From Alnus glutinosa (Eukaryota > Streptophyta > Magnoliopsida > Fagales > Betulaceae): a DNA stretch of 64,000 nucleotides. The notes beneath the pieces were generated by a model, which was not told the origin of the DNA, ran no database searches, and worked only from the letters and a program-made list of their open reading frames with translations. Made by a program: the position numbers and the translations under genes. The DNA lies in NCBI RefSeq assembly GCF_958979055.1, contig NC_084897.1:23897628-23961627 (forward strand), in the 5' to 3' direction. Positions within the stretch are counted from its first letter, which is position 1. Every line of letters begins with the position of its first letter. Of this stretch, positions 37,601 through 48,687 are shown one piece after another.

Positions 37601-38360
37601 ATGACTCTGAGTCATTCGCTGCAATACTCGGATGATTCGGAGACAGACGCTTAACTTGAATGCTGTGAAATGAATTAAGATTGTCTCATTGCCGTGGAAC
37701 CTAAATACTTGAGATTATTCTAATGCAGAAGTTTATTGGAACATTTGGATCTGAATAACAGGTGGAAGACTGCCCATGACTTGGTATCCTGAGGCATTCA
37801 CCAGCATATCCATGAATGATATGAACATGCGGGCTGATCCTTCTCGTGGTTATCCTGGAAGAACCTACAGATTTTACACTGGTAAAAGCCTCTATGGATT
37901 TGGACAAGGCTTAAGCTACACCAATTTCACCTACAAGTTCTTATCAGTGCCAAACAAAATAAGTTTATCGGGATCTCTCAAGGCCGGTTCAAGCAAGAAC
38001 ATTCTGCACCAGGCAGGACAAGGACCTGATCTTATTCACATTGACGAGGTGGAATCTTGCTATTCACTGAGATTCTATGTTCAAGTTTCTGTTATGAACC
38101 TGGGAGATATGGATGGAAGCCATGTTGTGATGTTGTTCGCTAGAGTGCCAAAAGTTTTGAAAGGCACTCCAGAAAAACAGCTAGTTGGATTTGATCGTGT
38201 GCATACCATATCATATGGGTCTACTCAAACAAGCATCTTACTAGATCCTTGTCGACATCTTAGCTTTGCGAATGAGTATGGAAAAATGATAATTCCCTTG
38301 GGTGATCATACACTAATGTTGGGAGATTTGGAGCATGTTATTTCAATTCAAACTGATTAA
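34605..38360 (+). CDS. BXL6: GH3 beta-D-xylosidase, BXL6 type, 806 aa
   Basis: Six exons: 34605-35393, 35860-36026, 36138-36235, 36346-36696, 37062-37478 and 37762-38360. All introns are GT-AG and phases close exactly. The N-terminus is hydrophobic ([15 protein letters not shown]), a secretion signal, so it probably acts in the cell wall, releasing xylose (some family members also arabinose) from xylan-type polymers. The GH3 N-terminal barrel follows ([32 protein letters not shown]). The nucleophile Asp lies in ITSDCDAV (about residue 324, exons 2-3 join). Then come the GH3 C-terminal domain ([49 protein letters not shown]) and a fibronectin III-like tail ([20 protein letters not shown]). Length matches plant BXLs (about 770-800). 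The start could be the second Met, residue 7. The subfamily is assigned partly from synteny. Confidence 0.95.
35400..35620. repeat. Possible MITE in intron 1 of the xylosidase gene
   Basis: TTTGTTTGGGATTGTGGTTTT and the mirrored AAATCACAATTTATG/AAAATCGCATTTAG patches resemble a common plant MITE type that opens with GTTTGGGATTG. Ends and target duplication were not resolved, and splicing signals are intact on both sides. Confidence 0.3.
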
Positions 38361-39210
38361 GGTCATTTATGATCCAAAATGGGAGCTGTACTTGTATATA
38401 TGTATAAGCAGCATATTATATTGATTGAAGCGCCTGCATTGCTCGAGAAAGGTATAATGTATCTGATACGCTTATCAGGTAGAACAATTAACCTTTCATT
38501 GGCTCCAGATTCTGAAAATCTTTTCATTATTTATACACTATGATACCAAATGTTGTAGCTCAATGAAGTAGAATTGCAGTATAGCACCTTAATGGAACAT
38601 GGTTTTTACTCTTTAAGAGCAGAGCATCTACCTGCAAAACTTGTGCTATAGTAGTCGATGTTTCCTGAGAAATGAAAATATGATCAGACTTTCTGCTAAC
38701 TTGTGCTAACGTCACTCAGGGCGTCCAACAATGAGGATGTCCTAAATGTAAAAATGGGAAATATATATATAGCCATGTGGTCCCTGCGACATTATATCAG
38801 GCTGAAATCACGGAAACTAAGGTTGATATCTCAAAGGGTGGAGTTATCCTGAAGGGTGGAATCTGTTGCGGGATTACTAGATGTGTCCGGATCCATTGGT
38901 CATTGGGTTTTGTATCCGGTTCAGTAGGCCTAACGGGCTTACTATGTCCAACAGTACCCCCAAAGCCCTTTGGGCAAGCATTGGACAAAGGGGATTACGA
39001 GTTTTTGGGCTTATGGGCCCATTGACCCATGGACGAGCCTGAATGAGGGAGAAAAAGGGGAGATTAACGGTTAGGTTGTTTGTCGAAGGTTATGGCCTTC
39101 GTCTGCCCTTCCCTACTCCAATTAGGAAAGTCCTCACTTGTATAAATCTCAAGGCGTGGCAAATTCTCGTGTCATTTGTTACGCTATACATACTCCATCT
39201 AAATGGGTCA
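38361..39210. other. 3' flank of the xylosidase gene and intergenic DNA
   Basis: The 3' UTR of the xylosidase presumably ends within the first few hundred bases. A GC-richer patch at about 38815-39110 has only chance frames. Nothing further was recognised. Confidence 0.45.
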
Positions 39211-39984
39211 ATAATTACTAGGGCTGAGCATGGGGGCGGGGATAGGCTTTTTTAGACCCCGCACCCCGTAAAAAACTCTTTGCAATCGTGCGGAGAGGGT
39301 GGGTATGGGGCAGGGATCTGCAAGTATGCGAGAATCTCCGCAGGTATGAAATAATACATTTTTTGCAATGGTTCTTTGAATAATTTGTCACTATTGTCTA
39401 AATCCTAACCAAACAACGCCTATTATTCTGAATCTAAAACTTCCGGCCATTATTTGAAACCCCAAAACCCCAAACTCCACCTTTCATAACATAGAATCAA
39501 ATTGTCAAACCATGGGGGTAAGAACACAAATTCACACGTATGACGTACTTGTCTTGCTAAATAGAAGCTAAATAGAAGAAGAGAAGAAGGAAAGAAGGAA
39601 AGAAGCAAAGAAGAAAAGAAGAGACCGAGAGAAGTAGAGAACGTACCATGGGCGTGGGGTGCGGGCTGTGCGGAGCTGTGGGCATCGTGGGCTGCGGCAC
39701 TATGGTTGTGGGTTCAGCCGTTCAGGGTTGTGCTGTCACTACCGTGCGATGATGAAGAGGTTGAGCCGCTAAAGATGTGAAGAGTCGAAGACTGAAGACC
39801 TAGAATTAGGTAAATTGTAAACTTGTAAGTTTGTAATTGTAACTTAGGATTTTTTTTTTCCCTTTTTTTTAAAAAAAAAAAAAAAAATATGTGGGGCGGG
39901 GCAGGGACCCGAGAATTTTTAAGGCCTCCCCCCGCAACCTGCCCCGCACCGTGCGGGGGGCCCAAATCTAGCCCCGCGGCCAGC

Positions 39985-40688
39985 ACCATGGGTAGGGGTG
40001 TGCATGGGGCGGGGCAGTGCGGGGTTCCGCCTTTTTTGGCCCCGCCCCGCACCTTTTCCAACCCGCAAACCACACTTGATAAAGACTAACCGTGCGGGGC
40101 GGATCACTGCGGGGCGGGGATTACGGGGCGGGGTGGGTATTTTTAGTGGCATTTATGTAATTTTGATTTTATTTTGTAAAAAATAAAAATTCAAAAAAAT
40201 ACTGATTTTTTAATAAAAAAATTAAATTCATATTAATTTTTCACAAAATATTATGAATGCAAAGTCAAATTTTTAGGAAATCAACTCTATTTCATTAAAG
40301 AAAAAAATTATAATTTCAAAGCTCCTTAAATTTAGTCCTTCGACATATTGACACATATCTTTCAATCGTTCTTATTTCCATACAAGAACATTTTCCATGG
40401 AATTAGCCTTGTAAACTAAACTAAAAACCCTATTAATTATAGATAAAATTCTAAGAAACCTGATTTTTTTTTTTTTTTTTTTTTTTTTCTCCTTTGTGCG
40501 GTGCGGTGCGGGGACCCTCATTTTTTAAAAGGCTAAACCCGCAACCCGCCCCGCATAAATTTCTCAAATTAAGACCCTAACCCGCAAAAAAAACCTGAAA
40601 ACTCGGTCCTCTGCGGGGCGGGGTGGGGCGGGTGCTACGGGGCGGGGCGGGGCGGGGATTGCGGGTTTTGCACACCCCTAACCATGGG
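39985..40688. mobile_element. hAT-type MITE (inner) nested in the outer one
   Basis: The element is 39993-40680 (688 bp), with perfect 12-bp inverted ends TAGGGGTGTGCA and TGCACACCCCTA and perfect 8-bp target duplications ACCATGGG (39985-39992 and 40681-40688). It is younger than the element it interrupts. Both ends carry dense GGGGCGGGG runs that run into the interior. No coding capacity. Confidence 0.94.
40600..40660 (+). other. G-quadruplex-prone tract
   Basis: At least six runs of four G separated by one to a few bases (GCGGGGCGGGGTGGGGCGGG and again GGGGCGGGGCGGGGCGGGG) lie in the right arm of the inner hAT-type element. The left arm, read on the other strand, has fewer and shorter runs. 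Folding is inferred. Confidence 0.6.
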
Positions 40689-40758
40689 TGCGGTTTTTGT
40701 GTTGTATAGGGCAGGGTGGGGCGGATATTGCAGGGATTTGCTCAGCCCTAATAATTAC

Positions 40759-40932
40759 TCATTGTAATAATTGTAAGTCCGAGGTTGTAGGTTCGAGCTT
40801 GGCAAGCCTCATTGGTGCCTCGATTGTCCCGCACCATGTTAGTTTCCGAGTTTAAGTTGGGCAGGGTTAATAGCCCTGAGGTCTATGATTCTCACCCGGA
40901 GACCCCTTTTTTGCTCATTAAACAAAAAAAAA
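40759..40932 (+). mobile_element. Possible SINE fragment
   Basis: GTAGGTTCGAGCTTGG (about 40786) resembles a pol III B box, followed by CCTCATTGGTGCCTCG and a body ending in an A-rich tail (AAACAAAAAAAAAA, about 40920-40931), as in plant tRNA-derived SINEs. The part expected to hold the A box would lie across the hAT insertion site at 39211-40758. No target duplication was read. Confidence 0.35.
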
Positions 40933-42497
40933 ATACACATTGTAGAGTTCTGTCTGTCCCACCATGAGATAGAGTTTGTCAAAACATCTTTTTCAGATGG
41001 TTTTGCATTGCCCCTAACTGAAGCTCAAGAGCAAGGCAATTGGTCCAGAAAGCTGTCTATTTGCTTGGCACGATTGATTTACGCATTCCTGCGGCGAATA
41101 AGTAGTCTATATATACTTGTATCCCATGAGCAAATCCCCAACTTAGAAAACAAAGATTAGTGTTATAGTCATTAGTCACATTAATTGTCTATATCAAATT
41201 ATCAATCGTGCATATTGATATATATATATAGACAAGCACCTCCTGGCTCCTGCCATATGATTAATTCTATTACTATGATTACTCGCTAATTATTCCATAT
41301 ATTGTAATGATCAGATTGATGACTTCTTTTCTTAATTAATAAAACAAAACCCTGAATAATATGAAGTTGCATACATATATATTGGAGTTGGTAATATATT
41401 TAACTGGGGCCGGAGTAGGTCCTGCGGGGTTGAGAGATTCAGGTTATTTTCAACGGTTGAGATTTAGGTGAAAAGATCAAAGGGAGTAAGTTATGACACG
41501 TGTCATATTTAAGTCAGAGTCACACTAACGGAATTTGTTGAGTCGTTAAACTAAATTTGACTGTAGAGAGTAATTTTATTTTATTTTTTTTTCTTTTGAC
41601 ATATATTTCTCAGGGACTGAGTTCATTTTGATACCGTTGAGAGCTAATTACAAATTGGGTAAAATAAAGGAACTGATTTTATATTTTTTTTTTTCCTATT
41701 ATATATATATATATAAAGAATATACAGTAGATGCTTATTGGAGTTGGTAATTGCATGACGTGACAAAAAAATAATGGAGGATGGGGCGGGTGTTCGTTCA
41801 TACATCACAAGAAATGCGTGGTTTAAGTAGGAAGGAAAAGTTAATTATCCCTCTCTAATCTCTGTCATTATAAAAGATCTCAAAGTAGCTCAGATCGATA
41901 CAGACTAACATGCATGGTGATCATATATATAAAGTGAAATGGCAGAAAAAAGAAGAGTCTCTCATAGAATCCCCTTTAGCACCATCCATGCAACCTTTCT
42001 GTAGTCGATCCTCAGCATCATAAAAAGACCTTCTTTTTCTTTTCCTCTTTCAATTCCACCACCCGAGGAAGAAATATATGTATACACTCCTGAACTGGCG
42101 AAGAAAAGTTGATTCCTACAAGATTACGTTAGCTATATATAACGAAGAAATCAAAATCAAGCCGAAAGGGAGAAATGAAAAGCAAATTAAGGGGTATTTT
42201 GACTTATGGGTTTTGGTATAACAATACATATGAGTTTTCAAATAAATAATTAGTCTCACAGTTAGGTTTCTTAGCCTTGTTTTAACACGCAACTCGTGAG
42301 ATGGAATCGATTCGCTCAGGCTTCAACTGGGTAGAAACTGTCTTTGTCAAGCTTCCACCACATAACTCCTACCCTTTTTGACAATCAAGAACAACGTCAA
42401 CCAATTAAATGTAATTTCCTATTTTCCCATGCATTTTCCCTCTATTTGATCCAACAGATAACAATTTGGCTCTTTTTCAATTATACTCTCCAATTAT
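40933..42497. other. Intergenic DNA, nothing recognised
   Basis: TATTGGAGTTGGTAAT occurs twice (about 41379 and 41738). TA runs at about 41219-41230 and 41700-41714. No gene or bounded element. Confidence 0.5.
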
Positions 42498-42700
42498 GAG
42501 TGGCAATTCGTGTTCGTGTTGAGACGTTGATATAAGACTATATAGGTCAACTCTAATTCGACCCATTTAATTAAACGGGTTGTATTTGATTCATGTCGGT
42601 TAAATTTGCGGACCATGTCAAAAATTATCTATCATTATATTATATGTCAAGTTCGGATATAGTATAAGATTATAAACGTCAACCCTAAACTGAGACCTTT
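42498..42700. repeat. Dispersed MITE-like repeat (TTAAACGGGT family)
   Basis: GAGTGGCAATTCGTGTTCGTG opens it, followed by ACCCATTTAATTAAACGGGT (a palindrome) and CATGTCAAAAATTATC. This is the clearest of three copies in the window and resembles hAT-type plant MITEs that begin GGGTGGCAATTCGTG. The right end is not clear. Confidence 0.55.
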
Positions 42701-43189
42701 AATTTCGTTGGAACTGTGGAAAAATATATTTGAAATAACATGTAATAAATATATTATCTTATGTACACCATTAAATAATAAACATTTAAATCAAAGCTAT
42801 CCATTTAAACCTTAGGGCACGGCCCAGTTACAGGTGAACCCAGATGGGTTTTGCTCAGATGTGTGGGGGCCAGTTAAAATGGAGTACAATCATGTTTCAC
42901 GATTTGGGCAATCCAACCGTAGCTTTTCTAAAAAATTAAAATGACGAGCTGTCATCCTTAGAAAATTCCAGGTCACCGTACAATCTTTCACATGTCATGC
43001 CGCTTAGAACTTGCCACCTATCCGATTGTGATGTTGTGGCACCACAGAATTCAAACTAGGGCGTGTCTGGCTGGGAGGAAAAGTGCTCAATTTATAAAAG
43101 GAAAGAAATTGTTGGAGTGCCCAAATCATTTTTTAAGAAATAATAAAAAACTGAGATTGAATTCTTTACGGAAGGAAATCACGGAAAGT

Positions 43190-43226
43190 AAATGGAGAGA
43201 GAGAGAGAAAGTAAGAGAGAGAGAAC
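43190..43226 (+). repeat. (GA)n tract upstream of the CYSTM gene
   Basis: GAGAGAGAGAGAAAGTAAGAGAGAGAGA lies about 85 bases before the TATA box. It is similar in kind to the GA leader of the bHLH gene. Confidence 0.8.
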
Positions 43227-43307
43227 ATAACTTTTCCAGAACCCAATACATGTGAGATGTTGATGTATGGAGTGGGTGTGTATTGGTTGAATTCTGAGAC
43301 ATTTTGA

Positions 43308-43315
43308 TATAAAAA
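43308..43315 (+). promoter_or_regulatory. TATA box of the CYSTM gene
   Basis: TATAAAAA lies 110 bases before the ATG, leaving a leader of about 80 bases, a normal plant spacing. It is the only good match in the proximal region. Confidence 0.6.
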
Positions 43316-43424
43316 GTAGACATATCAAATATATCTCTTCTCCAAAACTCTTCCTTTCATTATCCTTCGGTTCTCTTTGTTGTTCACAGGTGAAAGGTTG
43401 TCTCTGTGTTTGTTTAGGGGAGAA

Positions 43425-44154
43425 ATGAGTGACCCCAAGTATGCATATCCCTACCCTGCACAAGGTCAAGGTATGCTCTTTTTTCCTCCTAATAATAATT
43501 AATCAACAAGTTTCTACCGGCTTCCTTTTTTTTACCTATTTATTTTCTGTTATGTTATTTCTATTTTGGGATCAAAGCCTTTCTTTCTCTTGATTGTCTG
43601 AGCTATGTTAGGGTTGAAGTAACTAAAACAGAGAAAGGAAAATAGTGGGTAAACTAATTATCAGTTTTCTTCTTTTTATGTGTTGGGAAAAGCTCCTTTC
43701 TTTTGGCAGAGCATGCTCATAAGTTGCTGTTTTGAATCATTATTGTTTGTCCCACATGGTTTGTTTTAGTTTCGAAAAATTCTTTGTGGTTTTTTTAATT
43801 ACCGTTGTGTGGTGGATGTTGTCAGGCTATTATCAAGGACCCCCAGTAATGGCACCTCCACAGTATGGTGCTCCACCACCCAGAAGAGAAGCAGGTTTTC
43901 TTGAGGGATGGTAAGTGTCTGTGTCTCAATCCATGCACGCATGCATGTGAAATAGATCGATTCTAAAAAGTAAAATCTAATACAATCATCATGCATCTCA
44001 GGAGCTTGATTACAGCAGGTTTAACAAACAAAAAATCCTTCTTTTCTGATGGGGATTGGTTGGTTGTTTTAATTGTTGCAGTCTAGCGGCTCTCTGTTGC
44101 TGTTGCCTCATTGACGAATGTTGCTGCGACCCTTCCATCATCTTTGTGTGCTAA
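43425..44154 (+). CDS. CYSTM (cysteine-rich transmembrane module) peptide, 67 aa
   Basis: Three small exons: 43425-43470, 43826-43910 and 44082-44154. Introns are GT-AG (phases 1 and 2) and the frame closes on TAA. The N-terminal half is Pro/Gln/Tyr-rich (YAYPYPAQGQ, YYQGPPVMAPPQYG). After GFLEG comes the CYSTM segment CLAALCCCCLIDECCCDPS, ending IIFVC. In this eukaryotic family the cysteine-rich tail-anchored helix sits in membranes, often the plasma membrane, and is linked to stress tolerance; WIH proteins of this type also act in megasporogenesis. The specific role here is unknown. It lies between the xylosidase and GTE genes on the same strand. Confidence 0.93.
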
Positions 44155-44773
44155 TCATCCTGTAATAGTGTAATCTCATGCAGTCCAATAATTTCCCACT
44201 TATAAATCTAGTGTAATTGAAGGTATTCGTACATGTTGGATCGATAACTTATGTTTTATTTGGTTTCAATTCCCACTTATCTTTTATTTGGTTTAATTGT
44301 TTGGGTTAAGATGTTGTGGCTTCTTTTAAATTAATTGAAAAAATAAAGAAAGAAAGGGAAAATGTTGTGGATGAGGGAAGGAGGTACTCCACTGGTAATA
44401 AAATTCTGTTTGGGAGACGAGAATTCCCAATTGCAGAGGAGGAGAAACTTTCACAAATCACAATCAATCTCCAGTCAGTCTTTGACGAAGTGGGCAGGCA
44501 TTGACAATTATGAGTTGTGGGCGAGGTCTGTGTCCCAACTCACTGCAAGCGACTGCCGCGCAGATTTTCCAAAACCGTGGCCCCGTGGGGGTCCAGTTCA
44601 TAGAATTCTAGCAGCGGCATTGAGCTACTTTCAACCGAAAGAAACAAGTTATATTAATTAGCTAAACGGAAAATACTTTGCATAATGGTGAGCTGGGTTC
44701 AAGTTCAATCATTAATTTTTTTTCATCATTTCATTTTCTCTTCATCATTGTCTTCCTCCTCTGAATTTCATCA
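44155..44773. other. 3' flank of the CYSTM gene and boundary to transposon DNA
   Basis: The first hundred or so bases are probably 3' UTR. The last part, up to TTTCATCA before 44774, is probably the LTR end of the older copia relic. No gene seen. Confidence 0.45.
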
Positions 44774-45795
44774 TGGTATCGTAGCTTATAAGTCAGTACT
44801 AATTTTTCGACAATCGAAGACGCAACAATTTTCTTTTGTGCACCAGAGCTCTGTTTATTGGTGAGGCTAGTGTTTTTGCCCAATATTTGTTTTCTTCCAT
44901 CGATCCGTTTCTTCGACAATCGAGAGGTTTTTCTAAACCCTTCGACGTCGGTCGGGATTCTCCACTTTCCCGTCACATCATTTCCCGGTCAGTTGCATCC
45001 AGCGTTGTGTTCACTGGATGCAACCATTTTTTTTTCTTCCCCAATCTTTTGGTAGATGCCCCTTCAAGCATAGCTACAGCTACTGTTTTCTTCTACTATC
45101 TATTTTATTTTTTTAAAAAAATAATTTTCAATTATTTTCTTTTCTCCTCTCTCTCGTCTCTTGTCTCTCTGCGAAAGGCGTAAGTAAACCCATCGCCATC
45201 TGATGCCCTGGGTATCGAATTCGATCACCACAAACTTGTATTTGGTTGATTGGGATGAATTAACAAGACCCAAGCACCCTCCTGGGCTGCCAAGAGTGGT
45301 TACTCGGCGAGAGAATGAATGGTATTCCGTCGCCAAACGAACTCGGATTGTTTGTTGGGATGAATTGTTTGTTGTATATGCTCTGACTAGTGGCGATCGC
45401 AAGGAAGAAGACAATCTGTTTTTTAAAAAAAAAAGAAAAAAAGAAAAGAAAATTTCTCTACTATCAACCATGTCCAAAACCACAAATGTTTTTATGATCC
45501 CAACCATCATCTTCACCTGCACCACTGATCATTAAGGCGTAGTGTTGGTATCTCAACCTCAAACTAAGAAAAATTATCAGACATGGAGCTGGGCGATCAT
45601 AGTTGCTATTAGTGTTAGAAACAATCTTGCTTTCATTGATGGCACACTCTCTCTACCGGCAATTTCTTCCGGTGATTGTTCACCATGGAGCCATTGCAAG
45701 AACATGGTAAAGTCCTGGTTACTTAACTCCATTTCAGAATAAATTTTCATTAGTTTTATCTACCGTGACCTTACTCGCAATATCTAGGAGGATCT
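44774..45795 (+). pseudogene. Older Ty1/copia relic, left part: primer site, leader, gag start
   Basis: TGGTATCGTAGC (44774-44785) is a primer-binding-like site following an LTR-like end. A leader follows, then a gag frame around 45542-45795 (LVSQPQTKKNYQTWSWA, NNLAFIDGTLSLP, MVKSWLLNSIS) with stops. The gag text breaks off in ...EDL at 45795, where the younger copia element inserted, and resumes at 52287. Not functional. Confidence 0.75.
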
Positions 45796-46016
45796 TATCA
45801 TATTAGTTAGATTAGTTTTTAATCTAGTTGTACTTCTGTTCAATTTGTTAGATTAGTTCATACACGTGTAATTATCCTATTCGCTTTCCTGTTTGAATAT
45901 ATACAAACCTTACTGTAATATTCCACTTTACAGAATGAGATCAGATTTCAGTCTCACTTTCTCTCTCTGAGTTCATCTTCTTCCTCACATTCACTCTACA
46001 CATTCAGATTCTGTTA
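45796..46016 (+). repeat. 5' LTR of the younger copia element
   Basis: It starts TATCATATTAGTTAG and ends CAGATTCTGTTA, so the ends are TA...TA rather than TG...CA. It holds about 60 bases (CT-rich, 45949-46010) that the 3' LTR lacks. Confidence 0.9.
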
Positions 46017-46036
46017 TGGTATCATAGCGTTCAACC

Positions 46037-46726
46037 ATGAACGATTCTTCTGCTATTCCTTCTCCATTTTCTAATGAGAATGCTTCTAGTTCGTTCTTTC
46101 TTCACAACGGAGACAATCCCGGCACAATGCTCGTATCTCAGACTTTGACCGGCGATAATTCCAGCACTTGGCGTCGATCTATGGAGATGGCTCTCACTGC
46201 CAAAAATAAAGTCGGTTTTCTTGATGGTTCCATTCCTAAACCATCTTCTACCGATCCTTCCTTTTCTGCTTGGACGCGATGCAATACGATGGTCCTCTCG
46301 TGGATCCTCAACTCGATCTCTGCTGAGATAGCCAATAGCATGATCTTCATTGATTCAGCTGCTGCTATGTGGTCCGATCTTCAAGAACGATTCTCTCAGA
46401 GCAATGGTCCCAAAGTTTTTCAGCTACAAAAGAAAATTTATGTTCTTGCTCAAGGTAACAATTCAGTCAATGCCTATTATACTCAATTGAATGGGCTTTG
46501 GGATGAATTACTGAGTTTTCGTCCGGTTTCCAATTGCTCTTGCGGTGGATTGAAGGTTCTTGTTGAGCACCATCACCAAGAGTATGTATTTCATTTTCTC
46601 ATGGGCTTAAATGAGTCTTTTGCTAACATTAAAGGTCAGATTCTTCTGATAGATCCTCTTCCACCTACCAATAAGGTGTTTTCCTTGGTGATTCAAGAAA
46701 AGAGTGATATGCTTGAGTCTAGATGA
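46037..46726 (+). pseudogene. copia gag N-terminal part
   Basis: A 229-residue open stretch with copia gag features: LVSQTLTGDNSSTWRRSM, KVGFLDGSIPKP, WTRCNTMVLSWILNSIS, MWSDLQERFSQSNGPKVFQL, YYTQLNGLWDEL and FLMGLNESFANIKGQIL. It ends after IQEKSDMLESR where foreign sequence begins, so the nucleocapsid part is separated from it. The gag protein would form the particle shell; here it is a fragment. Confidence 0.9.
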
Positions 46727-48440
46727 CTACGTACGTGAATTTTAAATTTATAAGTTTTACCACTCGCAATAGTACGAATCAATTCTACTATAGTAAGGGT
46801 TATCGAACCACAGAGATTTAAGGTTGTTTTGCGTAATGAAATACTTAAAGAGTATATGTAACTTGACTTTGGAAAAGAAAATAAAGTAAAGGTTGTAGAA
46901 TTGAAGTTACAACAAATAAGGTGAAGAAATGAAAGCGTAAAATGAAAATAAACTTAAAGGAAACTTAGAGTATTGATCTTATCCAATCCTCAACCAATGA
47001 AATGCTTAAAGTCTATATGAATCTTCCTAACATGCATGATATGAGCGTGTAATGGGCGTCAACCATTACGACGACCTCGACATGAAAATACTTTATTTAA
47101 GACGTAATCATAAAGCACTTAGTTTCACATTAAACAACCCCATGTAAAGATTAGTCTATAATTGAAAAACGTTTACACTACCAAAGGTGTGGGGTGATTA
47201 ATGCTCCCTAACTTACTACTCTATAACACATCCTAATAAGCATACACAATACATTAAAACCCTAATTAGGCCACAATGATAAGGTATCTAGTTTTACACC
47301 GATCTATTCCATGTAAATATTAAACTACAATGGAAAGACATTTTACACTACCAAAGGTATGAAATGACCGGTGTTCCCTAGCATACCCTATAAGGTGACT
47401 CTAATAGGTAAACACACATCATGTCAAATAGAACCATTGCAAAAGACATCGTTCTTGTTTCCAAGAACGTTGGTTTTACTCAATAATCCAAGAAAACTCA
47501 TAGACAAGCAAATCCTTTTTTCATGAATAAATAGATTGGAATATAGATAACAAAACCTTTTAGCATGGGTTTTGAGATCCTTTAGCCTTTCACGATCATC
47601 AAACACATTTAGAAAATCTTAAGAACATCAAGAACACTTCATGGTTTTTGGAGAGGATTTTGATCAAACCTAAGAACTAATTTCGCTATGCATGATTAAA
47701 CTAATCTAAGCATGAAATCTATGAAAAAAGCAAAGGAACAAGAAGAAAATGAACTAAAACAGTAGATTAAAACTTAAGAAATTTGGATTACAAGAAAGAC
47801 AAGAAAAGAAAATACAAAACTAAACTAGAACATGAAATTTAAAGGAATAACAACAAAGGAATTAAGCTCTCTGGATTTCGGTCTAGAGAGTTGCATCAAA
47901 GGAAACTAAAAATACAAGAAATTAAGTTGATACACCTGAGAAAATTCAAAACCCCAAAAGATGCATCCTTAAACCCTAAACCCTAAATCCTAATCTCATA
48001 TATATAGAAATTTAATTTACAAAGGTAACATCAAAGATCGATTTTTGGCTGCACAAAATAGTGTCGACATCCTCTGTGAACCGCTCAAATTGGATTAATT
48101 TCATCCACACAAAGCATGTCGACATCCAAAGATTTTCTCGAAAAATATCCAGGTTCGATCGACCGACTTCGTGGCTGCATAAATAATCGATCGATCTACT
48201 TTGGATCGATCGATTTTCTTCGACTGATAATGCGATCGATTTGCCTTGGTCAATTTTTCATCTTTTCAGGATCAGCCTCAAACTCTGGAAATGACCAAAT
48301 TGCCCTTGATGCATTTTCAGGTCTAATTCAAGTGTTTTGAACTAGATTTCAACTAAGACCTGAAAATAAGACATAAAACAAAATTACAACAAAAAGTTTT
48401 ATATACAACACAAGCTAGGTCTAACAAATGCAAATTAAGG
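46727..48440. mobile_element. Unclassified 1.7-kb insert inside copia gag
   Basis: The segment interrupts gag and has no coding frame. It holds CTCGCAATAGTACGAATC and GGTTATCGAACCACAGAG near its left end, an arrangement I remember from common non-coding plant repeats. It also has a near-repeated pair of blocks (about 47034-47200 and 47270-47410, both with TTTACACTACCAAAGGT), telomere-like CCCTAAACCCTAAA (about 47974-47987) and four GATCGA-type sites (48155-48245). Ends are approximate; ATTCAAGA occurs on both sides (about 46692 and 48461) but I cannot prove it is a target duplication. Confidence 0.6.
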
Positions 48441-48687
48441 GGTCTTGAATCGAATAATTCAAGATTTATCAGAGAGGCAGCGAGAACTTTGTGCTTCTTC
48501 TTCCTTTGTCCATGACATAGCAGCTCTCCTCACCAAGACTGATCCTTCTCCTTCCAATTCATATCCAAAACAGTCACATTTTTGCAAACCACGCCCTCTT
48601 TGTTCTCACTGTGGTCTTTTAGGTCACACTATTGAAAAACGTTACAAGCTTCACGGCTATCCTCCAGGCTATAAACCTAAGCCTTGA
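48441..48687 (+). pseudogene. copia gag C-terminal part with altered zinc knuckle
   Basis: After the insert the gag frame resumes (ERQRELCASSS), leading to the CCHC knuckle CSHCGLLGHTIEKRYKLHGY. The last cysteine of CX2CX4HX4C is replaced by Arg, so zinc and RNA binding would be impaired. A TGA follows GYKPKP. Confidence 0.85.

Larger units (their letters stand above)
39211..40758. mobile_element. hAT-type MITE (outer), split by a second hAT-type element
   Basis: The element is 39219-40750. It has perfect 12-bp inverted ends TAGGGCTGAGCA (39219-39230) and TGCTCAGCCCTA (40739-40750), and perfect 8-bp target duplications ATAATTAC (39211-39218 and 40751-40758). The TAGGG start and 8-bp duplication are hAT hallmarks. 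Without the inner element it is about 836 bp. Its subterminal parts are rich in GGGGCGGG-type sequence. A GC-rich stretch near 39640-39780 differs from the rest and may be captured DNA. No transposase is encoded. Confidence 0.93.

Noticed and set aside
47974..47987. CCCTAAACCCTAAA as an interstitial telomere
   Set aside because: Only two to three units, within a non-coding insert; too short to claim a telomeric origin.
48155..48245. GATCGA cluster as an operator array
   Set aside because: Irregular spacing, inside a repeat insert, and no gene is nearby; kept only as a descriptive mark.
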